Below are positions 53,955 through 62,960 of a DNA stretch of 64,000 nucleotides, one piece after another. Positions within the stretch are counted from its first letter, which is position 1. The number at the start of each line of letters is the position of its first letter. The translations under genes were made by a program, and so were the position numbers. Below the pieces are notes generated by a model, which was given only the letters and a program-made list of their open reading frames with translations, ran no database searches and was not told the origin of the DNA. Origin of the DNA: Kordiimonas pumila (lineage in GTDB: Bacteria > Pseudomonadota > Alphaproteobacteria > Sphingomonadales > Kordiimonadaceae); NCBI RefSeq assembly GCF_015240255.1, contig NZ_CP061205.1, positions 186,001 through 250,000 on the forward strand, read 5' to 3'.

Positions 53955-55625
53955 CTATTCTCCTTTGTTCAATTTGGAGGTCACTGGCTGGTTATGAACC
54001 TCAGGCCGTTCTCTATGAAAGTCATCAGGAATGACTTCGGTAAGAATCCATTTTTTTACAGCCTCCGTATCCCCCAGATTTCCGGAAAAACGGTAATGGG
54101 GCCGCCATACTGCATTCTCTCCTCTTGCTCGCCCAACACGCACCAGACGGCCCATATTCACATAGGCAAGCCCACTGGCAAGGTGATACTTGCTTGGCCA
54201 GCCTGCTGACCTCCTGTCGATATGACTCTCGCCCCCAATCTGGATAACACCGGGAATTCGCATAATTTCATCCAGGAATGAAAGGCACGCACTGGCACAG
54301 CCGTAGTCGGTGAGAACGTATACTCTCGCGCTCACAGGGCTTATGGGTTTTTCATCCGGCAACGGCGGCATGCTATCGATAGGCTTACGCAAACGGATCA
54401 AGCGGGCGCCGGTTTCCAATGTTTCCACTGTCGGCTTTTCCATGATATCGGCCATCGGAGGATCTACCGGCATCTTGATATTGCTCGTCTCAGGAGGAGC
54501 CTCCATACCTGACCCTTTGGCCCCTTCAGGGGCGAGCAGAACATTCTCGATCACGAGGCGTGCCCGCGCATAATAATCGATATAATCATCGCCATAAAAA
54601 GAGCGCAGAAACGCCATAAACCAGTTGTAGGTTCCCCCGGAGTTTCCGCGTACATCAATTACAACAAAATCTTTATCACGCAGCCCGGATGCAGCATCAA
54701 TGATCTTATGCCAGGCCTCAGCCTGGTCCTCATTCTCAACATACATCCGCGCCATTCGTACCCAAGCCCCATTTTCACCGAAACTGGAAAGTCCAGTATG
54801 ATGATCGGAATAATGGGGATACTGGGCCTCAAGCTCATCCAGGTCAGTGGGAAACTTACCTTTTTTGGTAACTACAACATCCCGCCAGTGCAGTTCGACA
54901 ACACTGTCGCCCGTTTTGCAGACCTTCGGGCGCTCATAAAAAGGGCTGTCCCTGTCAATAAACACCTCAGGGCCAATATGCGCTCTTGTGGTATCCAATC
55001 CTTGCGGACCACCCCAGAAGCGGGCCAATTGATCAACCCAGTCATTAATGCTTCGATTATCACAGGATACGATTTCAGAGCCTTCCGGGATATCTGTCCG
55101 GGAAGACTTAACAACAATGTAGCGCCCGCCTTGATAACGAACCAAAAAACCAGGCCAGCGCGCACTATTGGAATGGGCCAGAAATGTAACACTGAGGTGT
55201 GCGTCTTCGAATTGTGCGATCAAGCGTCGCATCACTGCCTGATAAGAGTTTAAATCTTTAACCAGTGAGGCATCAAGATATGCCTGGTCGACCGCAGACC
55301 TATAGAGACTGTTCCAGTTTTCGTCAGCCGTATAAACAGCATATATATAATTTTCCTTCACTATTTCAGAAAAATGGGACACATCCAGTTTGTACAGTTC
55401 TTGCCAGTAAGATTTGGCATCCCTTACATCTGACATTAACTCTGCAGCTTCATTTTCTGCTGAAACAGAATGATCCCGGGCAAATACTCCGCCCAACACT
55501 CCCGATACCACAAGTGCCATGCCTGCAAATTTGAAAAGCCATGTCAAAGGCCTCGATTGCTTATACTGTTTGTCTTTCCGGTTAGCCGGAACAGAACAAA
55601 TTGTTTTCATGGTACGTGATGTCAT
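53955..55625 (-). CDS. S41-family (tail-specific protease-like) peptidase
   Basis: A 556-residue membrane-anchored or exported protein starting at ATG 55625 (MTSRTMKTICSVPANRKDKQ), eight bases after GGAG. A hydrophobic segment (WLFKFAGMALVVSGVLGGVF) near residue 30 is the signal or anchor. The S41 core reads FVVIDVRGNSGGTYNWFMAF, and the nucleophile region reads YVLTDYGCASACLSFLDEI, with Ser preceded by CA and followed by AC. A canonical Lys four residues after the Ser is not apparent, so the mechanism may use His or Glu as in Tricorn-like relatives. It begins the receptor-side peptidase run S41-S10-S10. Confidence 0.82.
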   Translation of the reverse strand: MTSRTMKTICSVPANRKDKQYKQSRPLTWLFKFAGMALVVSGVLGGVFARDHSVSAENEAAELMSDVRDAKSYWQELYKLDVSHFSEIVKENYIYAVYTADENWNSLYRSAVDQAYLDASLVKDLNSYQAVMRRLIAQFEDAHLSVTFLAHSNSARWPGFLVRYQGGRYIVVKSSRTDIPEGSEIVSCDNRSINDWVDQLARFWGGPQGLDTTRAHIGPEVFIDRDSPFYERPKVCKTGDSVVELHWRDVVVTKKGKFPTDLDELEAQYPHYSDHHTGLSSFGENGAWVRMARMYVENEDQAEAWHKIIDAASGLRDKDFVVIDVRGNSGGTYNWFMAFLRSFYGDDYIDYYARARLVIENVLLAPEGAKGSGMEAPPETSNIKMPVDPPMADIMEKPTVETLETGARLIRLRKPIDSMPPLPDEKPISPVSARVYVLTDYGCASACLSFLDEIMRIPGVIQIGGESHIDRRSAGWPSKYHLASGLAYVNMGRLVRVGRARGENAVWRPHYRFSGNLGDTEAVKKWILTEVIPDDFHRERPEVHNQPVTSKLNKGE

Positions 55626-55876
55626 TCTTTTCTCCGGAATGCGATTAAAACTGCAGCGAAGCATCAGACAGGCCAACGCTGCACCTCATGAATATTACGA
55701 CAACAACTCCGGATATATTTTCCTAATTTGGGCAATAGGTGAGAAAACTAGACATATTTATGCCCATTTAATCGTCAAGACAGGCATAGTATTTCGTTAA
55801 GGGCAGTTTCCTGAAGCTATTGTCTTTGAATATGAGAGAGACAGAGTACAAATTTTATCGTCCTGAAAATTATAAT

Positions 55877-57055
55877 TTAACGGGCGCCCAACTCTTCTCT
55901 GCGATATTCTCTCAATGCCATTCTCAGTCGGATAAAGACACTGTCAAGCTCTTCGGGGGGCAACGCCCATCCGATTCTCACATGTCCGGCTAAACCGAAT
56001 AGCTCACCCGGAACAACTACTATATGATGTTTTTCAAATAACCATTCACCGAAAGCCAGCGTGCCTGAAATACCCGTAAGTTTCGGGAAAAGAATACAGC
56101 CAAACTCCGGCAGTTCGCCGCTAACCAGGCCCTCTTCCAGAAGGGCGGCATAGTGCCGCTCAAGAACCGGACGCGATCTGGCAAGAGCGCTTTGCCAGAA
56201 ATCATCGAATGTATCCTGCTGCTCCAGAAGCAAGGCCCCAACCGCATGAGTAAGCTTTGAGACACCAAATTCAAACTGCAAGCTATAAGCGCGAACAGCG
56301 CCGACAATCTCTTCGTTTGCAACAATCCAGCCACACTTCAAACCGCTGAGGCCGTATATTTTTGTCAGGCTGCCAACACTGATAAAATATGGCGAGAACC
56401 AGCATGCAGGCCCTGGCCACTTGTCCGCACCGGCATAGCCGGCATAAACCTCGTCAAAAATGAACATGAGTTTATGCTTTTCCGCAATGCCCGCCAATTG
56501 CTCCAGCACCGCCTTGTCCAGCATCATCCCTGAAGGATTATGAAGGTTCGAGAGGATCACAAACTTCGTATCGCTGCGGATTTTGCTTTCCAGCTTCCCA
56601 GGGTCAATTGTGAACGGCCCCCCTTCACGGTCAAAGAAATCAACGACAGCTTTCTGGTCCGTTGCAATGTCGCAAAAAAGATCAAAGCCGGGATTTTCCA
56701 CAAGCACATGATCTCCAGCCAATAAAAACGTGCGACAAAGCAGGGAAAGAGCCGATATTGCGCCAGTGGTACTGAGAACATTGTCAGTCTTGACGCCATA
56801 GCGCTCAGCAATTTGTTCAAGAAAATAAGGGTTACCATGCTGCACAAAAGTGCTGACATAACGGTCTGTGACTTCACCGGAAAATGCTTCCGCAATGATC
56901 TTGTAAAGCAGTTCCGCAGGCTCTTCAACAGAACTGCTGAACAGGTATTTCACATCGCCGCCTTTTTCCTCGCTGCGCTTCATCATGGCGCGCAACCACT
57001 GAGAATAACACTCCCGGCTGGCCCCTGCGGCTGGCATTGGACTTTTCAAACCCAT
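55877..57055 (-). CDS. Class I/II PLP-dependent aminotransferase
   Basis: A 392-residue fold-type I aminotransferase; the start at 57055 follows AAGGAAAC. Family features are TTGAISALSLLCRTFL, VENPGFDLFCDI, SNLHNPSGMMLD (Asn), FIFDEVYAGYAG (Asp/Tyr) and the cofactor Lys in SVGSLTKIYGLSGLKCGW. The C-terminal Arg in HVRIGWALPPEEL binds the substrate carboxylate. It lies 41 bp downstream of an APC permease and probably deaminates an imported amino acid. The exact substrate cannot be read from sequence. A capreomycidine-synthase or aspartate-aminotransferase type are both possible. Confidence 0.9.
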   Translation of the reverse strand: MGLKSPMPAAGASRECYSQWLRAMMKRSEEKGGDVKYLFSSSVEEPAELLYKIIAEAFSGEVTDRYVSTFVQHGNPYFLEQIAERYGVKTDNVLSTTGAISALSLLCRTFLLAGDHVLVENPGFDLFCDIATDQKAVVDFFDREGGPFTIDPGKLESKIRSDTKFVILSNLHNPSGMMLDKAVLEQLAGIAEKHKLMFIFDEVYAGYAGADKWPGPACWFSPYFISVGSLTKIYGLSGLKCGWIVANEEIVGAVRAYSLQFEFGVSKLTHAVGALLLEQQDTFDDFWQSALARSRPVLERHYAALLEEGLVSGELPEFGCILFPKLTGISGTLAFGEWLFEKHHIVVVPGELFGLAGHVRIGWALPPEELDSVFIRLRMALREYRREELGAR

Positions 57056-57096
57056 ATTGTTTCCTTTTAAAATTCACAGACCTGTCACGGCGCTTA

Positions 57097-58434
57097 TTAC
57101 ACCAGGTCTTCAGTCTCATCTGAAAGCTGTCCGGATGATTTGGCGCCCCAAATTATCCAATATAAAATTCCGGCCAGCAGCCAGCAGAGGACCAGGGCAT
57201 AGGGCCTCCAGTCCGCGCCCAGGCCGGCAATAATAATGCCAGCCGCGAGCAAAACACCGCCATAGCCCACAAAGGTCACAGTCTTTTTGCCAAGTTTTAA
57301 ACCTGCTTGCGCCGTAATGTCAGGATGGTTCTGCACGACCTTCACCGCACAGAAAGAGCAGGCCATATATTTGAGCATTGTCGGGATGTTCACAGCGAGC
57401 AGCAGGAAGACAAGGCTGTCCGGCATGAACAATCCCGGCGCGGCACTAACAAAACCGGCGACAACCGCCACATGCGGCGTACCGTAACGAGGATGAATCC
57501 GGCCAAGAAATCTCGGAAGCGCACCGCTTCTGCCCATGGCAAACAGCGCCCGTGAAAAAGTCAGCGCAAGAACATTCAGAGACTTGAAGATGGAGACCGA
57601 GGCGGCCCCCAGAATAAGGAAGGTCGCCCATTTCCCAAGTGGTATCTCAGCGGCCTCAAGAAGCGGTGCCGCACTCGCAGCCAGCTTCTCTGGCCCGAGA
57701 AGCGCAAGGGCTGTGCCCGCAACCAGCAGATAAACTGCTGCTGTCAGAATGATGGCAAGCGTGATACCGCGCGGGATTGTTTTCTTGGGATCCCGCACTT
57801 CTTCGCCGATTTCAACAGCAGCCTCAATGCCGAGAAATAGGCTGATCATCAGGGGAACCGCCGCAAATATAGCAGGCCACCCCTTGGCAAGGAGAGGCCC
57901 TACCAGGTCATGAGACGTAACCGGCAAACCCGTGATTACGAAAAAGCCAAGCACCGCAAGGAGGGTCAGCATCAAAACAGTCTGAACTTTGGCAGCCAGA
58001 TGCACGCCGACATAATTCAGGCCGAACACCGCCACTAGAATAATAAAAATTGTCGGCTTGACCGGCAAGCTGATCGCCATATTGAGATAACTCAAAAGCA
58101 CCGTTGTCAGTACCGTGAGGGCACCAATGTTGCTGAGAATGCGAAGCCAGGAAACTAGGAAACCAACCTGCGGATGAATAAAGGTTCTGGGCCATTCATA
58201 AGACGCGCCGGATTTTGGGAGTGCCGAGGCCAGAAAGGCATAAGCAACTGCAAAGAACACCATCGGCGTCGCGGCAAGAACGGCTGAAATCAACAGCCCC
58301 GACCCCGCGACCTGGGCCGCCGGCGCGAGCACCGTAAAAATTGACACACCAATCGCCGTACCTGCCCCGAAGGTCACAACCCCCAGAAGGCCGACACCGG
58401 TCCTTAATTGGTCCCTTGTTCCCGGCGCGCTCAT
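57097..58434 (-). CDS. APC-superfamily amino acid permease
   Basis: A 445-residue permease with about 12 helices. It shows the helix-1 stretch FGAGTAIGVSIFTVLAPAAQ, LGIEAAVEIGEEVRDPKKTI and FSRALFAMGRSGALPRFLGR. It is clearly paralogous to the permease at 46442-47725 (GVSIFxVxAPA, EVRDxK and FAMGRxGALP shared). Its ATG overlaps the stop of the upstream amidohydrolase by four bases (ATGA), indicating translational coupling. Base composition here is visibly richer in G+C than in the 22-31 kb block. It presumably imports an amino acid released by that hydrolase. Confidence 0.92.
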   Translation of the reverse strand: MSAPGTRDQLRTGVGLLGVVTFGAGTAIGVSIFTVLAPAAQVAGSGLLISAVLAATPMVFFAVAYAFLASALPKSGASYEWPRTFIHPQVGFLVSWLRILSNIGALTVLTTVLLSYLNMAISLPVKPTIFIILVAVFGLNYVGVHLAAKVQTVLMLTLLAVLGFFVITGLPVTSHDLVGPLLAKGWPAIFAAVPLMISLFLGIEAAVEIGEEVRDPKKTIPRGITLAIILTAAVYLLVAGTALALLGPEKLAASAAPLLEAAEIPLGKWATFLILGAASVSIFKSLNVLALTFSRALFAMGRSGALPRFLGRIHPRYGTPHVAVVAGFVSAAPGLFMPDSLVFLLLAVNIPTMLKYMACSFCAVKVVQNHPDITAQAGLKLGKKTVTFVGYGGVLLAAGIIIAGLGADWRPYALVLCWLLAGILYWIIWGAKSSGQLSDETEDLV

Positions 58435-60476
58435 TCAGCCAGCCCCGGCACAGTGATAGCCGGTTTTGTGGAAAACGGTGTGATACTGAGGGCATCATAA
58501 ATTTCACTTGGAAAATATATGGTGCCGCCCCGCATTACCATACGGGCTTTCCGGATTTCACTGATATCTTTGGTCGGGTCGCCGGGTATAAGAAAAAAGT
58601 CTGCCAGTTTGCCGCGTTCAATGGTACCTAGATCAGCATCCGTGCCCAGATATTCCGCGCAGCCTATTGTCGCTGAACGCAGGGATTCAGCCGGCGACAG
58701 ACCTGCCATTGTGTATAGCTCAAGTTCGCGGAGTACAGTAAAGCCGGTGCCGTCATCCGTGCCGGGCAAGAGGCGAATGTTATTGTCATGCAACAGCTTG
58801 ATGGTTTCGAGTATTTTCTGGAAGCCTTTTTGATATTCTTCATCATCTTGCGCAGACTTGAGCGGTACAAATGTACGTTTGCGATAGCGCTGATAACCAA
58901 TCGGCATATGATCAAGATACGGTTTGTCACCATCCGCCACTGTGCCCGCACGGCTCAGCATCAGGCGCTCCAGAATTACCGCCGTCGTATCAAGAGCAAT
59001 ATTACGCTCTTTCATCAAATCAATCGTCTTATGTACCTTCGGCGTATCCAGATCAAGGTAGGCGCCGCGGGCCATCGCCCTCAGACGGAGCGGCGTGCGG
59101 GTGTCTTCTCCCGGCTCCAGAAGCCACCCCAGCATCAGCTGGTTGATATGTGCGATGTCTTCATAACCATCAATAATCGTCCGGTCCGGTGTGCCGAAGG
59201 CAGGCACATGCCCCGTGAGACCCATTCCCCGCTTTTTGGCCGCCCGTGCAATTGTCGCGACCCAGTCCGGGTTCATGGAATTGTAAATTTTAATTTGCCA
59301 GTAACCTCGATCCGCATACCAACTAACGGCCTCAATGGCCTCTTCAATTGTCTCTGCTATAATGCCATGACTTGCCGAATAAGGACTGCGACCTTCAAGG
59401 AAACCATTATAGGTAATACGCGGCCCGGCACTTTCGCCCGCCTCAAGGCGCCGCAGCAGGTCAAGCAGGAATGCGTTGTTATTACCTTGATCACGGACAG
59501 AGGTTACCCCCGCCGCCAGATAGTATAAGCCAGAGGAACGGCTGGTATGGGAATGCATGTCGTGCAGCCCCGGGACAAGGGTCCCACCTTCGCCGTCAAT
59601 GATCACCTGATCCTCTGGCCCGGGCGCATCTTCACCAACCGGGATTACAGCAGTAATGCGATGACGCATAACGACTACGGTTGACAAAGGACCAAGTTTG
59701 CCGCTTTCAGGGTCAAAAACATGCACATTGCGAATACGGACAGGGACATCGAAATTATAGGCGAGCGCTTTTTGGCGCTCTTCGGCCAGCTCCGCGCTCA
59801 GCTCACTGCCAAGCAAGAGAAGCTTGTCTGCCTCGGCTTCATAGCCTTCACGGATAAGCACGGAATCAGGCGAGAAGCTAGCAAAGAGCCGCTCCTTTTC
59901 ATCGAGCATGATATAAGCAGCTGTCAGGTCAATGCCTGCCAGCCGGTATACGGTGACCCTGGTTTCGGCTTTACCTTCACCCAGTTCCATATCTCGGATC
60001 CTGGTGAGGCTAAGTTCACCGCCCGGGAGTACCGCCAGCCGGCGCTCTTTGGTCTTCAACAGCGCGCGCGCATAGACACCCAGCGCCCACGAACTGCCAT
60101 CATTCACCACATACAGTTTTGGGGCCTCCAGCTTTAACCGACCTTCGTCAGCCTGGCTGGACCATGTGGCCACACCACCCTGCCAGTTGTAGCTTTCCGA
60201 TACATTCGCGCCCATGAGGGACGTTCCCGCAACGGACCAGCTTACCGGAATATCTCCTTCACCCAGCAAGATGCTTTCATGATGTTTGGGACCACGGCCG
60301 TTGTCATCCACATAATAGTCGACCTCAACTCTCTGGCCATCTGTCACCCCCGTGAGAATCCCTATTTTTTCGCCGTTGCTGATAATCACCAGCGTTTCAG
60401 GTGTAGCAGCTTGCAGCGCACCAAAACCGAAAGCCCAAAGAAAAACCGGAAGAAGGAGTTTTTTTTTCAAAGACAC
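58431..60476 (-). CDS. Long exported amidohydrolase with an N-terminal beta domain
   Basis: A 681-residue protein starting with GTG at 60476, seven bases after GAGGT. A signal peptide is followed by an N-terminal domain of about 230 residues with DDNGRGPKHHES. The amidohydrolase domain has HSH in LHDMHSHTSRSS, Lys in WQIKIYNSMN, His in LTGHVPAFG and IAHINQLML, and Asp in LPGTDDGTGF. It has the same architecture as the protein at 39008-41044. It lies 12 bp after the ornithine-cyclodeaminase-family gene and overlaps the permease by four bases, giving a tight operon that releases, imports and converts an amino acid. Confidence 0.88.
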   Translation of the reverse strand: MSLKKKLLLPVFLWAFGFGALQAATPETLVIISNGEKIGILTGVTDGQRVEVDYYVDDNGRGPKHHESILLGEGDIPVSWSVAGTSLMGANVSESYNWQGGVATWSSQADEGRLKLEAPKLYVVNDGSSWALGVYARALLKTKERRLAVLPGGELSLTRIRDMELGEGKAETRVTVYRLAGIDLTAAYIMLDEKERLFASFSPDSVLIREGYEAEADKLLLLGSELSAELAEERQKALAYNFDVPVRIRNVHVFDPESGKLGPLSTVVVMRHRITAVIPVGEDAPGPEDQVIIDGEGGTLVPGLHDMHSHTSRSSGLYYLAAGVTSVRDQGNNNAFLLDLLRRLEAGESAGPRITYNGFLEGRSPYSASHGIIAETIEEAIEAVSWYADRGYWQIKIYNSMNPDWVATIARAAKKRGMGLTGHVPAFGTPDRTIIDGYEDIAHINQLMLGWLLEPGEDTRTPLRLRAMARGAYLDLDTPKVHKTIDLMKERNIALDTTAVILERLMLSRAGTVADGDKPYLDHMPIGYQRYRKRTFVPLKSAQDDEEYQKGFQKILETIKLLHDNNIRLLPGTDDGTGFTVLRELELYTMAGLSPAESLRSATIGCAEYLGTDADLGTIERGKLADFFLIPGDPTKDISEIRKARMVMRGGTIYFPSEIYDALSITPFSTKPAITVPGLAE

Positions 60477-60488
60477 TATACTACCTCT

Positions 60489-61445
60489 TTATGCTGTCGC
60501 GCGTTTGTAGATGTAAGCAACCGATGCAAGATCCTGAAACACATGCCCAAGCGATTTATAGAAAGTGATTTGCTCATCATTTTCGCGGCCCGGAATACGG
60601 CCGAGAAGAACATCACCGATCTCGCCCACCATGTGAGAATCGTCAATGACACCTGCCTCAATTGCCGCAATAAACTCAGCCCCAGCGGCCCGCACAGAGC
60701 GACAACTATCCGCGACATACACACTGTCCCGCATCAGGGCATTATCCACCTCAACAGGACCTTTAACACTGGAGCCGACAGCATTGATGTGGGTGCCGGG
60801 CTTTACCCAATCCCTGACAACAACCGGGGTTCTGGAACCCGTAACTGTACAGATAACATCGGACTGGCCGGCAGCTTCTTCAGCGCTTGCTACATAGTCT
60901 ACGCGCACGCCTTCGGCACTCATCCGCTCCGCAAAGGTTGCACCAGCCCCAGGAGGCCGGCCCCAAATGATGACTTTTCTGAAAGGGCGCACCTCCAGAA
61001 GGGCTTTAATATGCGATTCCGCCTGAGTACCGGTGCCGAAAATTGACAGGACCTCACTGTCTTTCCGCGCCAGCATATCTGTCGCCATTGCAGACGCGCA
61101 AGCCGTCCGGACTTTGGTAACCTCATGGGCATCTGCCACAGCAAGAACCTCACCGCTATTGGTATCAAAGAGCACCACAACACCACGATGCGCTGAGCGC
61201 CTGAGATTGTCCGTCAGGTAATAGACACTGATCACCTTGGCGCCGAAGCCGATTTTCTCCCCCGCAATGCCCGGCATCTGGGCAAACATTTCAAGTTCGG
61301 TCCTGACCTGCTGCACTTCGCGAAGGGGCTGTTCACGCCCACCTCCTGTGAACTCGGCCATAGCCAAACGCATCGCCCCGATACAGCCGGGGTAATCCAG
61401 CCATTTTTCAACATCATCGAGGTAATAAACTGCAAAGTTGCTCAT
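60489..61445 (-). CDS. Ornithine cyclodeaminase / mu-crystallin family protein
   Basis: A 318-residue NAD(P)-dependent enzyme; the start at 61445 has GGGAGAG upstream. The family features are KIGFGAKVISVYY, VLAVADAHEVTKVRTACASA, the nucleotide-binding SIFGTGTQAESHIKALLEV and KPGTHINAVGSS. Members include ornithine cyclodeaminase, alanine/ectoine-type dehydrogenases and ketimine reductases. Sequence alone does not choose among these. As the first gene of the operon upstream of an amidohydrolase, a permease and an aminotransferase, it is best read as part of amino-acid catabolism. Confidence 0.9.
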   Translation of the reverse strand: MSNFAVYYLDDVEKWLDYPGCIGAMRLAMAEFTGGGREQPLREVQQVRTELEMFAQMPGIAGEKIGFGAKVISVYYLTDNLRRSAHRGVVVLFDTNSGEVLAVADAHEVTKVRTACASAMATDMLARKDSEVLSIFGTGTQAESHIKALLEVRPFRKVIIWGRPPGAGATFAERMSAEGVRVDYVASAEEAAGQSDVICTVTGSRTPVVVRDWVKPGTHINAVGSSVKGPVEVDNALMRDSVYVADSCRSVRAAGAEFIAAIEAGVIDDSHMVGEIGDVLLGRIPGRENDEQITFYKSLGHVFQDLASVAYIYKRATA

Positions 61446-61652
61446 TCATTCTCTCCCATGTATCTCGCTTCATCGTACACAGCAATGACATTGCTTCCAG
61501 ATCTTTGGAACGGCATATGAGGTCCTTTACAGTCAGTTTGCAGGCGGTTACCACACCCCAAAAATAAAGGAATCAGGAAAATATACTATGTGATCTATGT
61601 GACCGTTTGCCCCACGAGAACATAATCATTCCCGATTGGTCGAATTTAGCGA

Positions 61653-62147
61653 TTATTTATGCAGCGGGACTGGCTGTAACCCTTTCAGGGGTATTTCCGT
61701 CGTATTTTTAAGTTCAGCAAGAGTCACGGTGGACTGCACGTCTTTCACGCCCGGTAATTTCAAAAGCGTTGAGAAGATGAAATTCTGATACCAGTCCATG
61801 GAATAAGCCATGACTTTGACCATAATATCCATCTCACCAAAGACGGTGTGACACTCCAGAATTTCAGAGATAGCCTCAATCCGCAGAAGAAAAAAGGAGC
61901 GCTCTTCATCTGTGAGTGAAGTCATTTTCAGATAGGCATAAATAATAACAGTGGAAGAAAACTTGCTTTTATCAAGAAGAGCGACCTGCTTCTTGATGTA
62001 CCCCTCTTCCTTGAGCCGTTGCAGCCGCCGCCAACAAGGGGACTGCGAGAGACCCACTTTTTCCGAAAGCTCAATACTCGAGAGAGAGCAATCTTTTTGC
62101 ATCTCGCCGAGTATCTTTAGGTCAAATTTTGAAAACTCTTCCTTCAT
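61653..62147 (-). CDS. Lrp/AsnC-family transcriptional regulator
   Basis: A 164-residue Lrp-type regulator. The winged helix reads KFDLKILGEMQKDCSLSSIE, then LSEKVGLSQSPCWRRLQRL, with the standard SxSPCWRR. The RAM domain has ILECHTVFGEMDIMVKVMAY. It is related to the regulator at 45918 but not close to identical. It lies 207 bp upstream of the OCD operon on the same strand and is the natural candidate for its control, binding an amino acid. There is no clear ribosome site at 62147, so the start is somewhat uncertain. Confidence 0.93.
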   Translation of the reverse strand: MKEEFSKFDLKILGEMQKDCSLSSIELSEKVGLSQSPCWRRLQRLKEEGYIKKQVALLDKSKFSSTVIIYAYLKMTSLTDEERSFFLLRIEAISEILECHTVFGEMDIMVKVMAYSMDWYQNFIFSTLLKLPGVKDVQSTVTLAELKNTTEIPLKGLQPVPLHK

Positions 62148-62386
62148 AAGGAATACTATATGCAGAGTTTTATCATTTTCAACATAATAGTTTCATCCTG
62201 AATAATAGCGGCCTATTTACTGCAGAACGTCATAAGCCCTGCACCTGTCTCGAGCTGTTCTGTATGTCAGTCCCCCCGGCCTGAACCGGGCCTTAATTCC
62301 GGTCCGGAGTCTGTTCACAGGGGCTGGGCTACGGCAGCGCAATACTTATTTCAATTTTGCTTCAGTAGCTGACGTTTGCGCATACT
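62148..62386. other. Intergenic region, no gene seen
   Basis: About 240 bp upstream of the Lrp gene. It is GC-rich in the middle with an imperfect CCGG-rich dyad near 62276-62310. It would hold the Lrp gene promoter, which I cannot place. Confidence 0.4.
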
Positions 62387-62960
62387 TCAGAGTATCGTAT
62401 GTAACCCCTCAAAAATCCCGGCAACCTCATCCAGATGTATCTCCGCTTGCAGTGCGAGGATCAGAAGAATTCTAGCCTTGTACGGCGGCAATTCCCCGGC
62501 AAAAACCATTCCCAATTCCATTAGCCTCCTGCCACCCCTTCATAACTATAAAGAAGCACCGTCGGGCCCTGGCTGACCCTACTGCATACGATAACGATTA
62601 CATCATTATCTATGACATGCCTGATCGCGCGATACATTTCAATGCCGACATTACCCGCCCCAATGCAGAAACAATAATCCCGCGCGCGCCCCTGAGAAAC
62701 TCAATCCAGATCAGGTCTCCGCCAGCTCCGGCATGAATAGGGACAATGGGAACATGGGGAAGCTTGTCCTTATTGAGCGCTATATGTATTCCCGGGCGGG
62801 CATTACCATTCAAAGCAGGAACTCCCTCGTCCAAATACCCCAGGACTCCTTGTTTATCAGCATCAAAACTTGCGACGTCTACCGTATGACGTTTCTTGAC
62901 ATGCTGAGCGGAGAAGATAAACCGTTCATGACAACAGCAACCCCGGTCAATATTGGAGTA
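62387..62960 (-). pseudogene. L-asparaginase C-terminal pseudogene
   Basis: Three frames must be joined to read the end of a periplasmic-type L-asparaginase. The pieces are GVAVVMN (near 62955), then FSAQHVKKRHTVDVASFDAD, KQGVLGYLDEGVPALNG, DKLPHVPIVPIHAGAGGDLI and GARGIIVSALG. After a one-base loss come GNVGIEMYRAIRHVIDNDVI, VIVCSRVSQGPTVLLYSYEG, and after a second slip LMELGMVFAGELPPYKARIL and the stop at 62387-62389. The frame breaks lie near 62935, 62650 and 62540. The catalytic N-terminal half is absent. The gene is not functional, but its presence beside an amino-acid catabolic island is suggestive. Confidence 0.8.

Noticed and set aside
34364-62147. Microcystin-type (mlr) degradation cluster
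   Set aside because: There is no MlrA-type membrane protease, and the S10/S41/DUF885 set does not match mlrABCD; only the general idea of peptide breakdown is shared.
62376-62576. 66-residue plus-strand open frame
   Set aside because: It is the opposite strand of the asparaginase remnant, whose minus-strand reading has clear family motifs.
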